Shown here in pieces: positions 16,734 through 26,188 of a DNA stretch of 64,000 nucleotides (position 1 is the first letter of the stretch; each line of letters starts with the position of its first letter). Both the position numbers and the translations under genes were made by a program. Origin of the DNA: Aliiglaciecola sp. LCG003. GTDB lineage: Bacteria; Pseudomonadota; Gammaproteobacteria; Enterobacterales; Alteromonadaceae. The stretch lies in assembly GCF_030316135.1 (NCBI RefSeq), contig NZ_CP128185.1, positions 744,001-808,000 of the forward strand, written 5' to 3'. The notes below the pieces were generated by a model that was given only the letters and a program-made list of their open reading frames with translations, had not been told where the DNA came from and made no database searches.

Positions 16734-17594
16734 TCAGTCTTTTAGGGTCGCAAAAATTTCACCTAGGCGGGTGACATCACCACTGGATTGCCCGTTAAAC
16801 TCAATCATATCAGGTTCGAAGCAGGCTACAATTGTGGAGCCAAGCTTGAACAAGCCCATTTCTTCGCCTTTTTTCAGGCTGATAGTGCCTTCACTATCCT
16901 TAGGATAGCGCCAATGCTGGACATTTTTACCTGCTGGTGGGGTAACCGTTCCAGCCCAAATTGTTTCAATACTTGCTACTATGGTGGCCCCGACCAATAC
17001 TATCGCGAATTTGCCGTGCACTGACTCGAACATACAGGCTACACGTTCATTGCGAGCAAATAAGCCAGGTACGTTTTCTGTAGTTAACGGATTAACCGAA
17101 AATAAATCTCCAGGTACGTAGACCATATCGGTTAAAATGGCATCCATCGGCATGTGAATGCGATGATAGTCTTTTGGCGATAAATAAATTGTAGCGAACT
17201 TTCCGCCTTTAAAAGGTTCAGCTAAATCAGGATTACCACCGAGTAAAGTCGTCAAACTGTAGTCGTGACCTTTGGCTTGAAAAATGGTGTCATACTTGAT
17301 GTCGCCCAGTTGACTTACTGTGCCATCAACTGACATGGCAAGATGTTGGGGGTCTTGGCAGATTGGCCTAGCACCATCTTTTAGCTCACGGGTAAAAAAA
17401 TGATTGAAAGTTCGGTAGTAACTGGGATCCGATTCTTTTGCTTCGCTCATATCAACATTGTATTGCTTAATAAACATTTTGATCAAAGCAGTAGTCACGG
17501 AACCTGCCTCGGCCGCGGCTAATTTTCCAAGGGCACGAGAAAGTAAATGTTTAGGCAAAAGATACTGAAACTTAATTTTTAACCAATTAATCAA
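16734..17594 (-). CDS. psd: Phosphatidylserine decarboxylase proenzyme
   Basis: 286 residues from a TTG at 17594, chosen because GGAG lies 8 bases upstream and the N-terminus ([22 protein letters not shown]) then aligns with E. coli Psd; the frame is open further upstream to 17624. Core motifs: DVSYRTFNEFF-like [38 protein letters not shown] (charge-relay His), DLFSVNP, ARNERV, and near residue 250 [13 protein letters not shown]. The LGST site self-cleaves to create the pyruvoyl cofactor. It converts phosphatidylserine to phosphatidylethanolamine at the inner membrane. It lies downstream of rsgA, as in many gammaproteobacteria. Confidence 0.96.
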   Translation of the reverse strand: MINWLKIKFQYLLPKHLLSRALGKLAAAEAGSVTTALIKMFIKQYNVDMSEAKESDPSYYRTFNHFFTRELKDGARPICQDPQHLAMSVDGTVSQLGDIKYDTIFQAKGHDYSLTTLLGGNPDLAEPFKGGKFATIYLSPKDYHRIHMPMDAILTDMVYVPGDLFSVNPLTTENVPGLFARNERVACMFESVHGKFAIVLVGATIVASIETIWAGTVTPPAGKNVQHWRYPKDSEGTISLKKGEEMGLFKLGSTIVACFEPDMIEFNGQSSGDVTRLGEIFATLKD

Positions 17595-17704
17595 AGGTAG
17601 AACTCCAAATTTAATCCGCGGCAATTATATCGCAAAATTAATCACTATGTGAGAATCAGTCGGTCTAACTCATACCTTTTTGATGGTATCGCCTAAAATT
17701 CTGC

Positions 17705-17723
17705 GGGAGGTTTTCTACCTCCC
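17705..17723 (-). terminator. Hairpin after rsgA (possible terminator)
   Basis: GGGAGGT-TTTCT-ACCTCCC: a 7-bp GC-rich stem in the spacer between the rsgA stop and psd. On the minus strand a weakly U-containing tail (GCAGAATTTTA) follows. It could end or attenuate rsgA transcription before psd. Confidence 0.45.
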
Positions 17724-17733
17724 TCAGATTAAC

Positions 17734-18765
17734 CTAGGTGGGGATAGCTCGGGTTGGCTTATTATCAGTCAAACCCGCTAATATTTTATGGTAGCTTTCG
17801 TAACGTTGCGGACTGATTTCGCCCTCCTCAGCAGCCTCTCGGATCAGGCATCCTGGATCATCTTGATGTTTACAATCGCGGAATTTACAGCCACCCAAGT
17901 AGTCTCGAAATTCGATAAAGCCACTGGTCACTTTCTCAACCGGCAAATGCCATAAACCGAATTCTCTGACCCCAGGGGAATCGATTAAGTTTCCTCCTTG
18001 TGGGAAGTGCAACAATTTAGCAGCAGTTGTTGTATGTTGACCTAAGCCTGAATTATCAGAAATATCGCCAATAGCTTCATCGGCGTCGGGCAGTAATTGG
18101 TTGACGATGCTCGATTTACCCACTCCGGATTGGCCGACAAATACGCTGGTTTTATCTTTTAGTACGGTTTTGAGCTGCTCAATTCCTTCACCGGTAACGC
18201 AACTGGTAAGCAAAACCTGATAGCCTATATCTTGATAAATTTTAAGATCGTCAATGACTTTTTTACGTTCGTTATCATTCAGCATTTCAATCTTGTTGAG
18301 CAGTAAAATAGGCATGATGGCGACATCTTCAGAGGCAACCAAATAGCGGTCAATAATATTTAATGATAGAGCAGGGAGCACACTGCTAACAATAATGATT
18401 TGGTCGATATTGGCAGCAATAGGTTTAACCCCATCGTAGAAATCGGGACGGGTCAGCACAGATTCACGATCATGGACTAATTCGATAATGCCGTTGACCG
18501 TCACTGATTTATCTTTGCCTGGTCTGAATTGGACATTATCACCGCAAACGACACTAACTATTGTTCTGCGGATATGACACTTAGTTACCACGCCATCAGC
18601 ATCTTCGACATCTGCGTGTTTGCCGAAACGGCCGATAACCTTGCCGGTGCGGCTATCTTCTAGTTGTTCATCATTCTGAACGGTGTCAGTTGTATCTAGA
18701 CGTTTTTGTCTGTTGGTCGAAACCTGACGACGCTGTCGATGTGTAAGTTTTGGTTTTTTTGCCAC
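17734..18765 (-). CDS. rsgA: Small ribosomal subunit biogenesis GTPase RsgA
   Basis: 343 residues. The basic N-terminus ([21 protein letters not shown]) is followed by an OB fold ([12 protein letters not shown]... [14 protein letters not shown]). A circularly permuted GTPase domain shows G4 LLNKIEML, G1 [16 protein letters not shown] and G3 [12 protein letters not shown] in that order. The C-terminal zinc knuckle is [14 protein letters not shown] (Cys-x4-Cys-x-His-x5-Cys). RsgA matures the 30S subunit in the cytosol. It is divergent from orn, the same arrangement as in many relatives. Confidence 0.97.
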   Translation of the reverse strand: MAKKPKLTHRQRRQVSTNRQKRLDTTDTVQNDEQLEDSRTGKVIGRFGKHADVEDADGVVTKCHIRRTIVSVVCGDNVQFRPGKDKSVTVNGIIELVHDRESVLTRPDFYDGVKPIAANIDQIIIVSSVLPALSLNIIDRYLVASEDVAIMPILLLNKIEMLNDNERKKVIDDLKIYQDIGYQVLLTSCVTGEGIEQLKTVLKDKTSVFVGQSGVGKSSIVNQLLPDADEAIGDISDNSGLGQHTTTAAKLLHFPQGGNLIDSPGVREFGLWHLPVEKVTSGFIEFRDYLGGCKFRDCKHQDDPGCLIREAAEEGEISPQRYESYHKILAGLTDNKPTRAIPT

Positions 18766-18880
18766 GTTTCTGGTTACTTTGTTGGCTCGAAAGTCCCTTA
18801 CATGTTAACTTCCCTACAGAAAATTTGATAACATTTTATCACTTCATCTTTCATAACTCGGTGCATTGATAGGGCAGACA

Positions 18881-19426
18881 ATGAATATAGACAACGAAAA
18901 TTTAGTTTGGATCGATTTAGAAATGACCGGACTAGAGCCAGAAACAGACGTTATTTTAGAAATTGCCACTATTGTCACGGACAAAAATCTGAAAGTACTT
19001 GCTGAGGGGCCTGTATTAGCTATTCATCAATCTAAACAAGTGTTGGATAATATGGATGCTTGGTGTGTAGATGTGCACGGTAAGTCAGGCTTAACCCAAA
19101 GGTGTCTCAGCAGTGAGATTAGTGAAGCCGAGGCGGTGAAACAAACTATAGCCTTCCTAGCGGACTATGTGGCGGCAGGTAAATCGCCATTGTGTGGAAA
19201 TACAATAGGCCAAGACCGTCGATTTTTAGTCAAGTATATGCCTGAATTGGAAAACTACTTTCATTATCGCAGTATTGATGTGAGTACCATAAAAGAGCTG
19301 GTAAAACGCTGGAAACCAGAAGTCCTCGATGGATTTACCAAAAAAGGAACCCATCAGGCATTGGATGATATTAGAGAGTCCATCGATGAATTGATATTTT
19401 ATCGACAACATGTGTTCGCAATTTAA
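18881..19426 (+). CDS. orn: Oligoribonuclease
   Basis: 181 residues from the ATG at 18881; a TTG five codons upstream is possible, but AGGG before 18881 and the E. coli length (181) favour the ATG. DEDDh exonuclease motifs are intact: [16 protein letters not shown] (Asp, Glu), [19 protein letters not shown] (Asp), and [16 protein letters not shown] (His, Asp). It degrades 2- to 5-mer RNA, including pGpG from cyclic-di-GMP breakdown, which is relevant to the several cyclic-di-GMP genes nearby. Its usual neighbour rsgA is divergent on the other side. Confidence 0.97.
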   Translation: MNIDNENLVWIDLEMTGLEPETDVILEIATIVTDKNLKVLAEGPVLAIHQSKQVLDNMDAWCVDVHGKSGLTQRCLSSEISEAEAVKQTIAFLADYVAAGKSPLCGNTIGQDRRFLVKYMPELENYFHYRSIDVSTIKELVKRWKPEVLDGFTKKGTHQALDDIRESIDELIFYRQHVFAI

Positions 19427-19455
19427 GCACTTAGTAAAATAATTTAAAATAACAC

Positions 19456-19483
19456 TTGCTTCACTCCAATATTTTTGTAAAAT
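19456..19483 (+). promoter_or_regulatory. Candidate promoter of tRNA-Gly
   Basis: A TTGCTT -35-like hexamer (19456-19461) and TAAAAT (19478-19483) are spaced by 16 bp, about 65 bp before the tRNA. A GC-containing discriminator (GCGCACC) follows, typical of stable RNA promoters. Confidence 0.45.
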
Positions 19484-19549
19484 GCGCACCCGGTTTAGGA
19501 TGAACCGCACCAAAAAGCTCAAAGGAAAAGAGCGCAGTCACCACCATAT

Positions 19550-19625
<76 letters not shown>

Positions 19626-19864
19626 AATCTTGTCTAAGATTAGTTCAGTATTATATTTTACCTGACACAGCAGTGCTTCTACGTTGGGCGCTAGATAGTA
19701 TGGTTAAATTAACACCACTACTGCGTCACAAAACCCCATTAGAATTATCTATGTATACTGAGCCTACAATCAGCGTGTAAGCAGTTAGAATAGGTAAATT
19801 ATCCTTGTGTCATGGGTTAAACCAAGGCACACTCATGTGGTCCAACCAGATGAGATTGATTCAC

Positions 19865-20359
19865 ATGACTAAAGCCATCAGCAACCCCCTTCGTAAGTTT
19901 GTCGACAAAGTAAATCATTACCCTAGTTGGTTGAGCTCTTTTTTAATGACTCAGGTCTTTCGGCATACGGTCAAACTGGCTGGTACAGTGAAAGTTGATA
20001 TTATTAGAACTGACGGCCACACAGTGGTGTTTAAGCAGAAGAATCGTCGTAAAGTACGTAACCACATTGGTACCGTTCACGCAGCGACTATGGCACTGCT
20101 AGCCGAATCAGCAACAGGATTTATTGTAGGTATTAACTTACCTGGAGATAAGTTGCCACTGATAAAAACGATGAATTTAAATTATGTTAAACGTTGCACG
20201 GGAGACATCACGGCCGTAGCGAGTTTGACCGATGAGCAAATTGCTTTAATGCAGACTGCTGCTAAAGGTGAAGTTAGCGTTAAAGTGGAAATTACCGATG
20301 GTATGGAAGTGACACCTTTAGTCGCTGAAATGATTTGGGCCTGGGTACCGAAGAAATAA
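19865..20359 (+). CDS. DUF4442/PaaI-like hotdog-fold protein
   Basis: 164 residues from the ATG at 19865; in-frame starts at 19805, 19835 and 19850 are also possible and none has a clearly superior ribosome site. The sequence fits a hotdog-fold thioesterase-like protein: KVDIIRTDGHTVVFKQKNRRKVRNHIGTVHAATMALLAESATGF, with the conserved 'N-H-x-G-T-V-H' before the central helix, followed by beta strands VGINLPGDKLPLIKTMNLNYVKRCTGDITAVASL. Such proteins act on acyl thioesters or bind acyl groups. The substrate is unknown. It stands alone between tRNA-Gly and maoP. Confidence 0.75.
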   Translation: MTKAISNPLRKFVDKVNHYPSWLSSFLMTQVFRHTVKLAGTVKVDIIRTDGHTVVFKQKNRRKVRNHIGTVHAATMALLAESATGFIVGINLPGDKLPLIKTMNLNYVKRCTGDITAVASLTDEQIALMQTAAKGEVSVKVEITDGMEVTPLVAEMIWAWVPKK

Positions 20360-20525
20360 TTTCAGGGCGCTGACACAGGTTACTTACCGATTTTATTCAA
20401 TAAATTTCCCAACACACAAAAAAGTCATAATTTTTTAATTGACACAGCGTAATTTTGGTTCTATTTATCCGTTTGTACACAATTTTTAAATTTAACTTTT
20501 TGGTTTTTGTTTTGGGATGTCCTTT

Positions 20526-20909
20526 ATGGCAAAAGTTACACGAGATTCTTTGACAAAGCGTGTCTTCAGTGACGTGAAAAATTATCCTTATGGTTTTTCT
20601 CGTTCTGGAGATTTTTCGATTAATGAAAGCAAAGCGTTAGCGCAATATGGCTGTTTATATGCTGCTTTGGTCGATGGTGTGATCACAGCGGAAACTGATG
20701 AAGATCAGCATTTTCTTGCCTCTGCCTTTGGCAAAGCAGAAGCCGAAACGGTTTCTGAAAAAGCGTGGATGAAATACCAAAAACGTATTAACAGACCTAA
20801 AATGGCCAGTATTTACGGAAATAAACCGACACTGATACAAGACGACGACAGCCAAGACGACAGCATAGATGACGATGTGGAAGTCGAAGTTGATGTCGAC
20901 GTGGATTAA
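20526..20909 (+). CDS. maoP: Macrodomain Ori organisation protein MaoP (DUF413/YifE)
   Basis: 127 residues from the second ATG (20526), preferred because GGGA lies 8 bases upstream, whereas the ATG at 20517 has none. It aligns by eye with E. coli YifE/MaoP: KNYPYGFSRSGDFSINESKALAQYGCLYAALVDG, then EDQHFLASAFGKAEAETVSEKAWMKYQKRINRPK. The C-terminus is a very acidic, repetitive Asp/Val/Glu tail. In E. coli, MaoP with the site maoS organises the chromosomal Ori macrodomain. The gene precedes an acetolactate synthase operon here and also neighbours ilv genes in E. coli, suggesting retained synteny. Confidence 0.9.
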   Translation: MAKVTRDSLTKRVFSDVKNYPYGFSRSGDFSINESKALAQYGCLYAALVDGVITAETDEDQHFLASAFGKAEAETVSEKAWMKYQKRINRPKMASIYGNKPTLIQDDDSQDDSIDDDVEVEVDVDVD

Positions 20910-20914
20910 ATGTA

Positions 20915-20946
20915 AATAGGATGTAAACTGCATCCTATTTTGTTAG
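20915..20946 (+). terminator. Rho-independent terminator after maoP
   Basis: AAATAGGATG, loop TAAACTG, CATCCTATTT: a 10-bp stem followed by TTGTT, starting five bases after the maoP stop. Confidence 0.7.
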
Positions 20947-20961
20947 CTAATTTCAGTCTAT

Positions 20962-21019
20962 TTAGGATGTTCATCCTAAAAATGTCATATATTGGGATAT
21001 GCATCTCACTTTATCCCAT
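20962..21019. repeat. Two further inverted repeats with GGAT/ATCC arms between maoP and ilvI
   Basis: TTTAGGATG-TT-CATCCTAAA at 20962-20981 is a near-perfect palindrome whose AGGATG/CATCCT arms repeat those of the adjacent terminator. TGGGATA...TATCCCA at 20994-21019 has a 12-base loop. They may be a regulator site for ilvI or a maoS-like site beside maoP. Confidence 0.5.
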
Positions 21020-21097
21020 TTTACTGTTTAATCTTCCTAATCTGTCACGTATAGTCCCTTAAAGGGTTAAATTTGTTCAAAGGTAGGAGGATTTTTG

Positions 21098-22816
21098 GTG
21101 GAAATGATGTCAGGTGCGGCCATGGTAGTGCGTGCGCTGAAAGATTCAGGCGTAACCCATGTATTCGGCTACCCAGGTGGAGCGGTTCTGGATATCTATG
21201 ATGCACTATATGCACAAGATGACGTCCAACATATTCTAGTGCGTCACGAGCAAGCTGCAGCTCATATGGCGGACGGTTATGCGCGCTCGACAGGCAAGAC
21301 AGGGACGGTGTTAGTGACATCAGGACCCGGTGCCACGAATACGATTACAGGTATTGCTACAGCCTACATGGATTCGATTCCTATGGTTGTGTTGTCAGGG
21401 CAAGTTCCTTCTATGCATATCGGTGAGGATGCCTTTCAGGAAACCGATATGGTCGGATGTTCACGGCCGATAGTGAAACATAGCTTTTTGGTTAAGCGCG
21501 CCGTTGATATCCCTATGGCAATTGCTAAAGCCTATTATATCGCTAATACGGGTCGACCCGGGCCGGTAGTCGTGGATCTTCCCAAAGACATAGTGAGTGT
21601 ACTTGAGGAACACCCTTACGTGTATCCTGACGATGTTACTATGCGCTCCTATAATCCAACCCTCAAAGGTCACAGTAAACAAATTCGAAAAACTGTGGAG
21701 ACATTGCTGGCAGCCAAACGTCCGGTTTTGTATGTGGGCGGCGGAGCAATTTCGGCTGAAGCAAGTAAAATAGTGACCGAATTAGCTGAAAAGTTAAACG
21801 CTCCGGTCACATCAACATTAATGGGGTTGGGCGCATTTTCCGGTGTACATGAGCAATTTGTCGGTATGTTGGGTATGCATGGCACCCTCGAAGCCAACAA
21901 AACCATGCATAATGCTGACTGTATTTTTGCATTGGGTGCCCGCTTCGATGATCGTGTCACTAATAATGTCGAAAAATTCTGCCCCCACGCCACTATCATT
22001 CACGTTGACATTGACCCCGCTTCAATCTCTAAAACCGTGGCAGTGCATATTCCGGTAGTGGGTTCGGTCGATACAGTGGTTGGCCAGGTTTTGGCACAAA
22101 TGAGTAATAAAGATCTCTCTGGTCAAAAAGAAAAGTTAGCCGACTGGTGGCAACAAATCGCATTGTGGCGGTCCCGAGACTGCCTTGCCTATAAAAAAGA
22201 TGAAAATCTGATAAAACCTCAACAGGTTATTGAATCCCTGTACAAGCATACCAATGGCGATGCGTTTGTGAGCTCCGACGTAGGACAGCATCAAATGTTT
22301 GCAGCCTTGTACTATCCGTTTGCCAAACCTAGACGTTGGATTAACTCAGGTGGGCTAGGTACTATGGGTTTCGGTCTACCGGCAGCCATGGGCGTTCAAA
22401 TGGCTAATCCAGATGCAGTATCTGTAGTTGTGACTGGTGACGGTAGTATTCAAATGAATATTCAGGAGTTATCAACCTGTTTGCAATATAACCTGCCAAT
22501 AAAAATTATTACCTTGAATAACCGTGCGCTTGGCATGGTGCGCCAGTGGCAGGATATGATCTACAAAGGCCGACACTCCCATTCTTACATGGATTCTATG
22601 CCTGATTTTGTGAAGTTAGCTGAAGCTTATGGGCATGTGGGTATCAAAGTAGACCACCCCAGTGAATTGGATGATGCCATGGCCCGTTGTTTCGCTGAGA
22701 AATCGCGCTTGGTATTCATGGATATCGCAATAGATCAGAATGAACATGTATACCCGATGCAAATCAAATATGGAGCTATGGATGATATGAGATTGAGTAA
22801 GACGGAGCGTACATAA
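21098..22816 (+). CDS. ilvI: Acetolactate synthase large (catalytic) subunit
   Basis: 572 residues from a GTG at 21098: AGGAGG at 21085-21090 is seven bases upstream, a better fit than the in-frame TTG at 21095 or ATG at 21104. The thiamine-diphosphate enzyme layout is complete: N-terminal domain with [16 protein letters not shown] and the catalytic Glu in [22 protein letters not shown], central FAD domain (GARFDDRVT), and C-terminal ThDP/metal motif [14 protein letters not shown]...[12 protein letters not shown]. It makes acetolactate or acetohydroxybutyrate for valine, leucine and isoleucine. The ilvH start overlaps its stop by one base. No leader peptide with branched-chain codon runs was seen upstream. 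Confidence 0.96.
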   Translation: MEMMSGAAMVVRALKDSGVTHVFGYPGGAVLDIYDALYAQDDVQHILVRHEQAAAHMADGYARSTGKTGTVLVTSGPGATNTITGIATAYMDSIPMVVLSGQVPSMHIGEDAFQETDMVGCSRPIVKHSFLVKRAVDIPMAIAKAYYIANTGRPGPVVVDLPKDIVSVLEEHPYVYPDDVTMRSYNPTLKGHSKQIRKTVETLLAAKRPVLYVGGGAISAEASKIVTELAEKLNAPVTSTLMGLGAFSGVHEQFVGMLGMHGTLEANKTMHNADCIFALGARFDDRVTNNVEKFCPHATIIHVDIDPASISKTVAVHIPVVGSVDTVVGQVLAQMSNKDLSGQKEKLADWWQQIALWRSRDCLAYKKDENLIKPQQVIESLYKHTNGDAFVSSDVGQHQMFAALYYPFAKPRRWINSGGLGTMGFGLPAAMGVQMANPDAVSVVVTGDGSIQMNIQELSTCLQYNLPIKIITLNNRALGMVRQWQDMIYKGRHSHSYMDSMPDFVKLAEAYGHVGIKVDHPSELDDAMARCFAEKSRLVFMDIAIDQNEHVYPMQIKYGAMDDMRLSKTERT

Positions 22817-23313
22817 TGAGAAGAATTATTTCAGTCCTGATGGAAAATGAACCGGGCTCTCTTTCTCGTATTGTAGGGGTGTTCTCTCAACGTGGTTACA
22901 ATGTAGATTCTTTGTGCGTGGCGCCTACAACTGATCCAAGTTTATCCCGATTAACCATAGTTACCCATGGTGATGATAAAGTCATTGAACAGATCACCAA
23001 GCAAGTGAATAAGTTAATCGATGTTCTTAAAGTGACAGACTTAACTGAAGGTACTCATGTTGAGCGAGAACTCATGCTGATAAAGGTCAATGCGAAAACT
23101 GATCTTATTCGCTCTGAAGTAAATCGTACAGTGGATATATTTAGAGCTCAAATCGTAGATGTTGATGCAAAGAACTATACCATTCAGGTAACCGGTACCA
23201 GTGACAAATTAGATGCGTTTGCGCAAGCTATGGCACAACAAACAGAAGTAATAGAGTCATCTCGAAGCGGAGTTTGTGGCTTAGCAAGGGGCGACAAAGC
23301 GCTGCGATTATAA
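22816..23313 (+). CDS. ilvH: Acetolactate synthase small (regulatory) subunit
   Basis: 165 residues, the length of E. coli IlvH. The N-terminal ACT domain is clear (RRIISVLMENEPGSLSRIVGVFSQRGYNVDSLCVAPT), followed by RLTIVTHGDDKVIEQITKQVNKLIDVLKV. A second ACT-like C-terminal part contains ERELMLIKV and ends SGVCGLARGDKALRL. It binds the catalytic subunit and mediates valine feedback inhibition. Its ATG overlaps the ilvI stop (TAATG), so translation is coupled. A strong terminator follows. Confidence 0.96.
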   Translation: MRRIISVLMENEPGSLSRIVGVFSQRGYNVDSLCVAPTTDPSLSRLTIVTHGDDKVIEQITKQVNKLIDVLKVTDLTEGTHVERELMLIKVNAKTDLIRSEVNRTVDIFRAQIVDVDAKNYTIQVTGTSDKLDAFAQAMAQQTEVIESSRSGVCGLARGDKALRL

Positions 23314-23326
23314 TTTCAGACCATCT

Positions 23327-23366
23327 AAAAAAAAAGAGGTAACCTAAGTGTTGCCTCTTTTTTTGT
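23327..23366 (+). terminator. Rho-independent terminator of ilvIH
   Basis: AAAAAGAGGTAAC, a short loop, then GTTGCCTCTTTTTTT; the GAGG..CCTC stem is extended by A/T pairs and ends in a seven-T run, 15-50 bp after the ilvH stop. Confidence 0.85.
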
Positions 23367-23676
23367 CCGTTATTTAGTTAAATCCATTAACAAACTCAGA
23401 TATCCGCGAAGAGCTGAGCTATTTTAGTAATAAAATTACAGTATTTTTTAATCTATCTTGCTATATCTATCTTTTGTTTGGTTATATGTCTATTTGAATA
23501 ATGCCATTAAAATCAATTTGTTGCGTCATATGTTGCAACTTTTTTTATGTTGTTAACACATCTTTGAACTGTTTAGAACAGTAAAAAAACAACATTATTT
23601 TGTAATTTTATTACTATATATCTCGCTGGTTACCAAAAAACAGCGCAACGTAGATTAACTATTTAAAGGTATTAAT
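23367..23676. other. Intergenic region upstream of the DUF3718 gene
   Basis: About 310 bp, AT-rich, with no coding frame. It holds GAACTGTTTAGAACAG near 23564-23582, an imperfect inverted repeat that could be a regulator site, and AT-rich -10-like sequences (TATATA near 23616). A long leader or a small RNA is possible but unsupported. Confidence 0.35.
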
Positions 23677-23997
23677 ATGAAAAAATTAGCTATTGCCACT
23701 TTGTTTGCTTCTACCCTTTCTTTCGCTGCTTCTGCTGCAACTGTTTCAACAGAAAACGTAAAATATACTGGTGACATGGAATTCGCATCATTTTGCAAAG
23801 CCGTAGTAAACAATGACATCCAATTGTTCAAAGTGTCTTTAAATCGTTTTATCGGCGAGTTGGGATCTTCTAGAAAACGTGTTTTAGACCGTGTACTTGA
23901 AGCTGATACCATCACTTGTTCAGGCAAGAACTTGGTTGAATTTACCCAAGAACGTAACGCGACACAGATTGATACCTTTATCAGCAGCAAAGCGTAA
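23677..23997 (+). CDS. Small secreted DUF3718-type protein
   Basis: 106 residues. A signal peptide (KKLAIATLFASTLSFAASA, cleavage near residue 20) precedes an ~85-residue domain with two cysteines (FASFCKAV and ITCSGKNL) that could form a disulfide. It resembles the DUF3718 family common in Alteromonadales, for which no function is known. AAAGG lies eight bases before the ATG. It stands alone behind a long AT-rich upstream region and faces the convergent HPt/HD-GYP gene. Confidence 0.75.
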   Translation: MKKLAIATLFASTLSFAASAATVSTENVKYTGDMEFASFCKAVVNNDIQLFKVSLNRFIGELGSSRKRVLDRVLEADTITCSGKNLVEFTQERNATQIDTFISSKA

Positions 23998-24076
23998 GTA
24001 TGTCTTTTGGTCGACGAGCTGGCGTAAGAAAAGAAGCCAGCTCGTAAACCTGTTCTGTTGCGCCTCGATCAAGCCA

Positions 24077-25222
24077 TTATTTTGTCAATAATGAAGCCAT
24101 TCCCCGGTTGAAATGATTCATCCAAGTTTTGCAAAATTGCCCTTCAGCCACACGGTTGATCTCGATGACAGCTTTTTTCTTAGGATGTTTGACATGTCCA
24201 GTATGGGCTCGGGAGTGAGTCAATGCATCGAAGGTGTCTAAGATCGCTAGTAACTTCGCGCCGGCACAAATCTCCTCATCTTTTATGCCCAATGGATAAC
24301 CACTTCCATCCACACGCTCATGATGTTGCATAACGATTTTACGTGCTCCATTCCACTGATCTAAATGCTCTAATAGTCGAGAACTCTTATACACGTGAGA
24401 GCGCATTAAATTAAACTCATTTTCGTCTAGTTTGGACTGTTTATGCAGGATTTTCAAAGGCATGAAAGCCATACCAAAATCATGCACATAACACGCAACG
24501 GCTAGTTGGTCTGCTTCGATCGGATTTTCAGCGACATTATTAATATAAAATGCGAGTTTTGCGATCCGATCCCCCCGGCCTTCCCAATACATTGATCGCC
24601 TTTCAATCGGCTTCATCAACTCACGGAAAAATAAAATATCCATTTGTTTTTCCGTGCTTAAACCCTTAGGAATACCAGTATTCGCTAAGGTGACCGAACG
24701 TGATGATCCCACATCGCTTGAAGATTGGTTGTCGTTTTCTCCTTGTCCTAAGTCAAGACTCGGATCAAGCAGTAACACTGCGTCGGATAGAAGTTGCTCG
24801 TGCAGATTACTATTTTCGGGTGTAATTTTAGAAACGTGGTTTACGAGCTGTTCGTATAGTTCAGGATCATATTCTGCAGACCCCGTTTTGAAGCAACCTT
24901 CAACAAAGACTTTAACCCTGTCCATAGTCAATAACACCAGGTCGCTCATGGTGCTGGTGTATTTGATTTGTCCTTTGCGCAGGTAGTCAAGTAAGTCTTC
25001 TACATGCTGAAGCAAAGGGATCATGGGGGTGAAGTTAACTAATCCCAAATCGCCTTTAATCGTGTGCACTGAGCGGAACAATGAACGTTGTAATTCATTG
25101 TCTTCAGGACGGAGTTCAAGCTCAATTAGAGTCTGTTCACTGGCTTCGTACAGCTCGTTAATTTCTTCTAATAAATCTGTTAGGATATCGTCATCTAAAT
25201 CTTCGGGGGTAAAAATTTGCAT
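24077..25222 (-). CDS. HPt domain/HD-GYP-type phosphodiesterase fusion protein
   Basis: 381 residues. Residues ~10-115 form a histidine phosphotransfer domain with RSVHTIKGDLGL (His53 as the expected phosphorylation site). A Ser-rich linker spans ~155-185. Residues ~190-350 resemble HD-GYP: YVHDFGM (247-248), His276, HHERVDGSGYP (300-310) and DTFDALTH (Asp329). The position corresponding to the first HD-GYP histidine appears to be replaced in WEGRGDRIAKLA. HD-GYP enzymes degrade cyclic-di-GMP. No receiver domain is present, so the expected control is phosphotransfer to the HPt or, if phosphotransfer is absent, protein binding. The partner kinase is not in this window. Confidence 0.82.
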   Translation of the reverse strand: MQIFTPEDLDDDILTDLLEEINELYEASEQTLIELELRPEDNELQRSLFRSVHTIKGDLGLVNFTPMIPLLQHVEDLLDYLRKGQIKYTSTMSDLVLLTMDRVKVFVEGCFKTGSAEYDPELYEQLVNHVSKITPENSNLHEQLLSDAVLLLDPSLDLGQGENDNQSSSDVGSSRSVTLANTGIPKGLSTEKQMDILFFRELMKPIERRSMYWEGRGDRIAKLAFYINNVAENPIEADQLAVACYVHDFGMAFMPLKILHKQSKLDENEFNLMRSHVYKSSRLLEHLDQWNGARKIVMQHHERVDGSGYPLGIKDEEICAGAKLLAILDTFDALTHSRAHTGHVKHPKKKAVIEINRVAEGQFCKTWMNHFNRGMASLLTK

Positions 25223-25352
25223 CTGGCTGGTTTACCTCAAACTTAAGAACTCTAGGCATGTGTTAGCACATCTGTATCGGCTACAGTCAATTAACTTTAG
25301 ACCATCTTTACATATTATCATGCTATTCGATTAAAAATGCATTCACTGCTAT

Positions 25353-25400
25353 GACATTGGCAATGTTTACATTTTGCATTTCGAACGACTATTGTATACT
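25353..25400 (+). promoter_or_regulatory. Candidate plsC promoter with palindrome
   Basis: ACATTG-G-CAATGT (25354-25366) is a perfect interrupted palindrome. TTGCAT (25374-25379) and TATACT (25395-25400) form a plausible though short-spaced (15 bp) promoter directly downstream, 30 bp before the plsC start. Confidence 0.4.
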
Positions 25401-25429
25401 CTGCGGCCATTTTTTGTTTGAGGGTACAC

Positions 25430-26155
25430 GTGTTAGCTGTAATTCGAATAATCATTGTGTTTATTTACTTCATACTCGCTAGTGTAGGCTTGATCTTACT
25501 ATGCATTGTGCGTCCTTTTCATCGAGACAATGTCTATGTCATTGGTCACGTGTACGGTAAAATGGCGGGGTTGGTTGGTATAAAAGTAAAAATAACTGTA
25601 CCTATGTCGGTTAAAAACCAGGGGCCACATGTGTTCATCGCTAACCACCAGAACAGCTATGATTTGATTACGGTATGCGCCTCGGCTCAAAAAGGCATGG
25701 TGACAGTAGGCAAAAAGAGTCTGGTTTGGATACCTGTTTTTGGCTGGTTATATTGGTTGTCGGGCAATATCTTAATAGATCGAAAAAATAAAGGTAAGGC
25801 CCATGATACGCTCAAGCAAACCGCAGATATTATACTTCATCGCCGTTTGTCGGTATTTTTTTTCCCCGAGGGAACGCGAAGTTATGGCCGTGGCCTGCTA
25901 CCATTTAAAACCGGCGCGTTTCGCATTGCAAAAGCAGTCAATGAACCTGTTGTAATGGTATGTACCAGTAACTTACACCAAAAGGTTAAGCTCAACCGCT
26001 GGAACAATGGTAGCTTATTGATTGAATTATGCGAGCCTGTGAAAATAGACGATAGTCGCGACGCTAAGCAGTGGGCGGACTTTTTTCATCAAAAAATGAG
26101 CGAAAAAATAAGACAACTTGATGCACAGGTTGCACTAGTGGATAAAGTTAAATAG
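25430..26155 (+). CDS. plsC: 1-acyl-sn-glycerol-3-phosphate acyltransferase
   Basis: 241 residues from the GTG at 25430, with GAGGG five bases upstream; a TTG at 25418 is less well placed. An N-terminal membrane helix (LAVIRIIIVFIYFILASVGLILL) is followed by the acyltransferase motifs: block I HVFIANHQNSYDLIT (NHQ-x3-D), block II GKKSLVWIPVFGWLYWLSGNILIDR, block III FFPEGTRSYGRG and block IV region EPVVMVCTSN. It adds the second acyl chain to lysophosphatidic acid at the inner membrane. Similarity to E. coli PlsC is extensive (GRGLLPFKTGAF is identical). It precedes rraB. Confidence 0.96.
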   Translation: MLAVIRIIIVFIYFILASVGLILLCIVRPFHRDNVYVIGHVYGKMAGLVGIKVKITVPMSVKNQGPHVFIANHQNSYDLITVCASAQKGMVTVGKKSLVWIPVFGWLYWLSGNILIDRKNKGKAHDTLKQTADIILHRRLSVFFFPEGTRSYGRGLLPFKTGAFRIAKAVNEPVVMVCTSNLHQKVKLNRWNNGSLLIELCEPVKIDDSRDAKQWADFFHQKMSEKIRQLDAQVALVDKVK

Positions 26156-26188
26156 ATTAGCGCTAATGATGGTTTTTAAGGAATGACA

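Noticed and set aside
20526-21098. Possible replication origin near maoP
   Set aside because: No cluster of DnaA boxes, dnaA, gidA or parAB was seen; maoP alone does not mark oriC.
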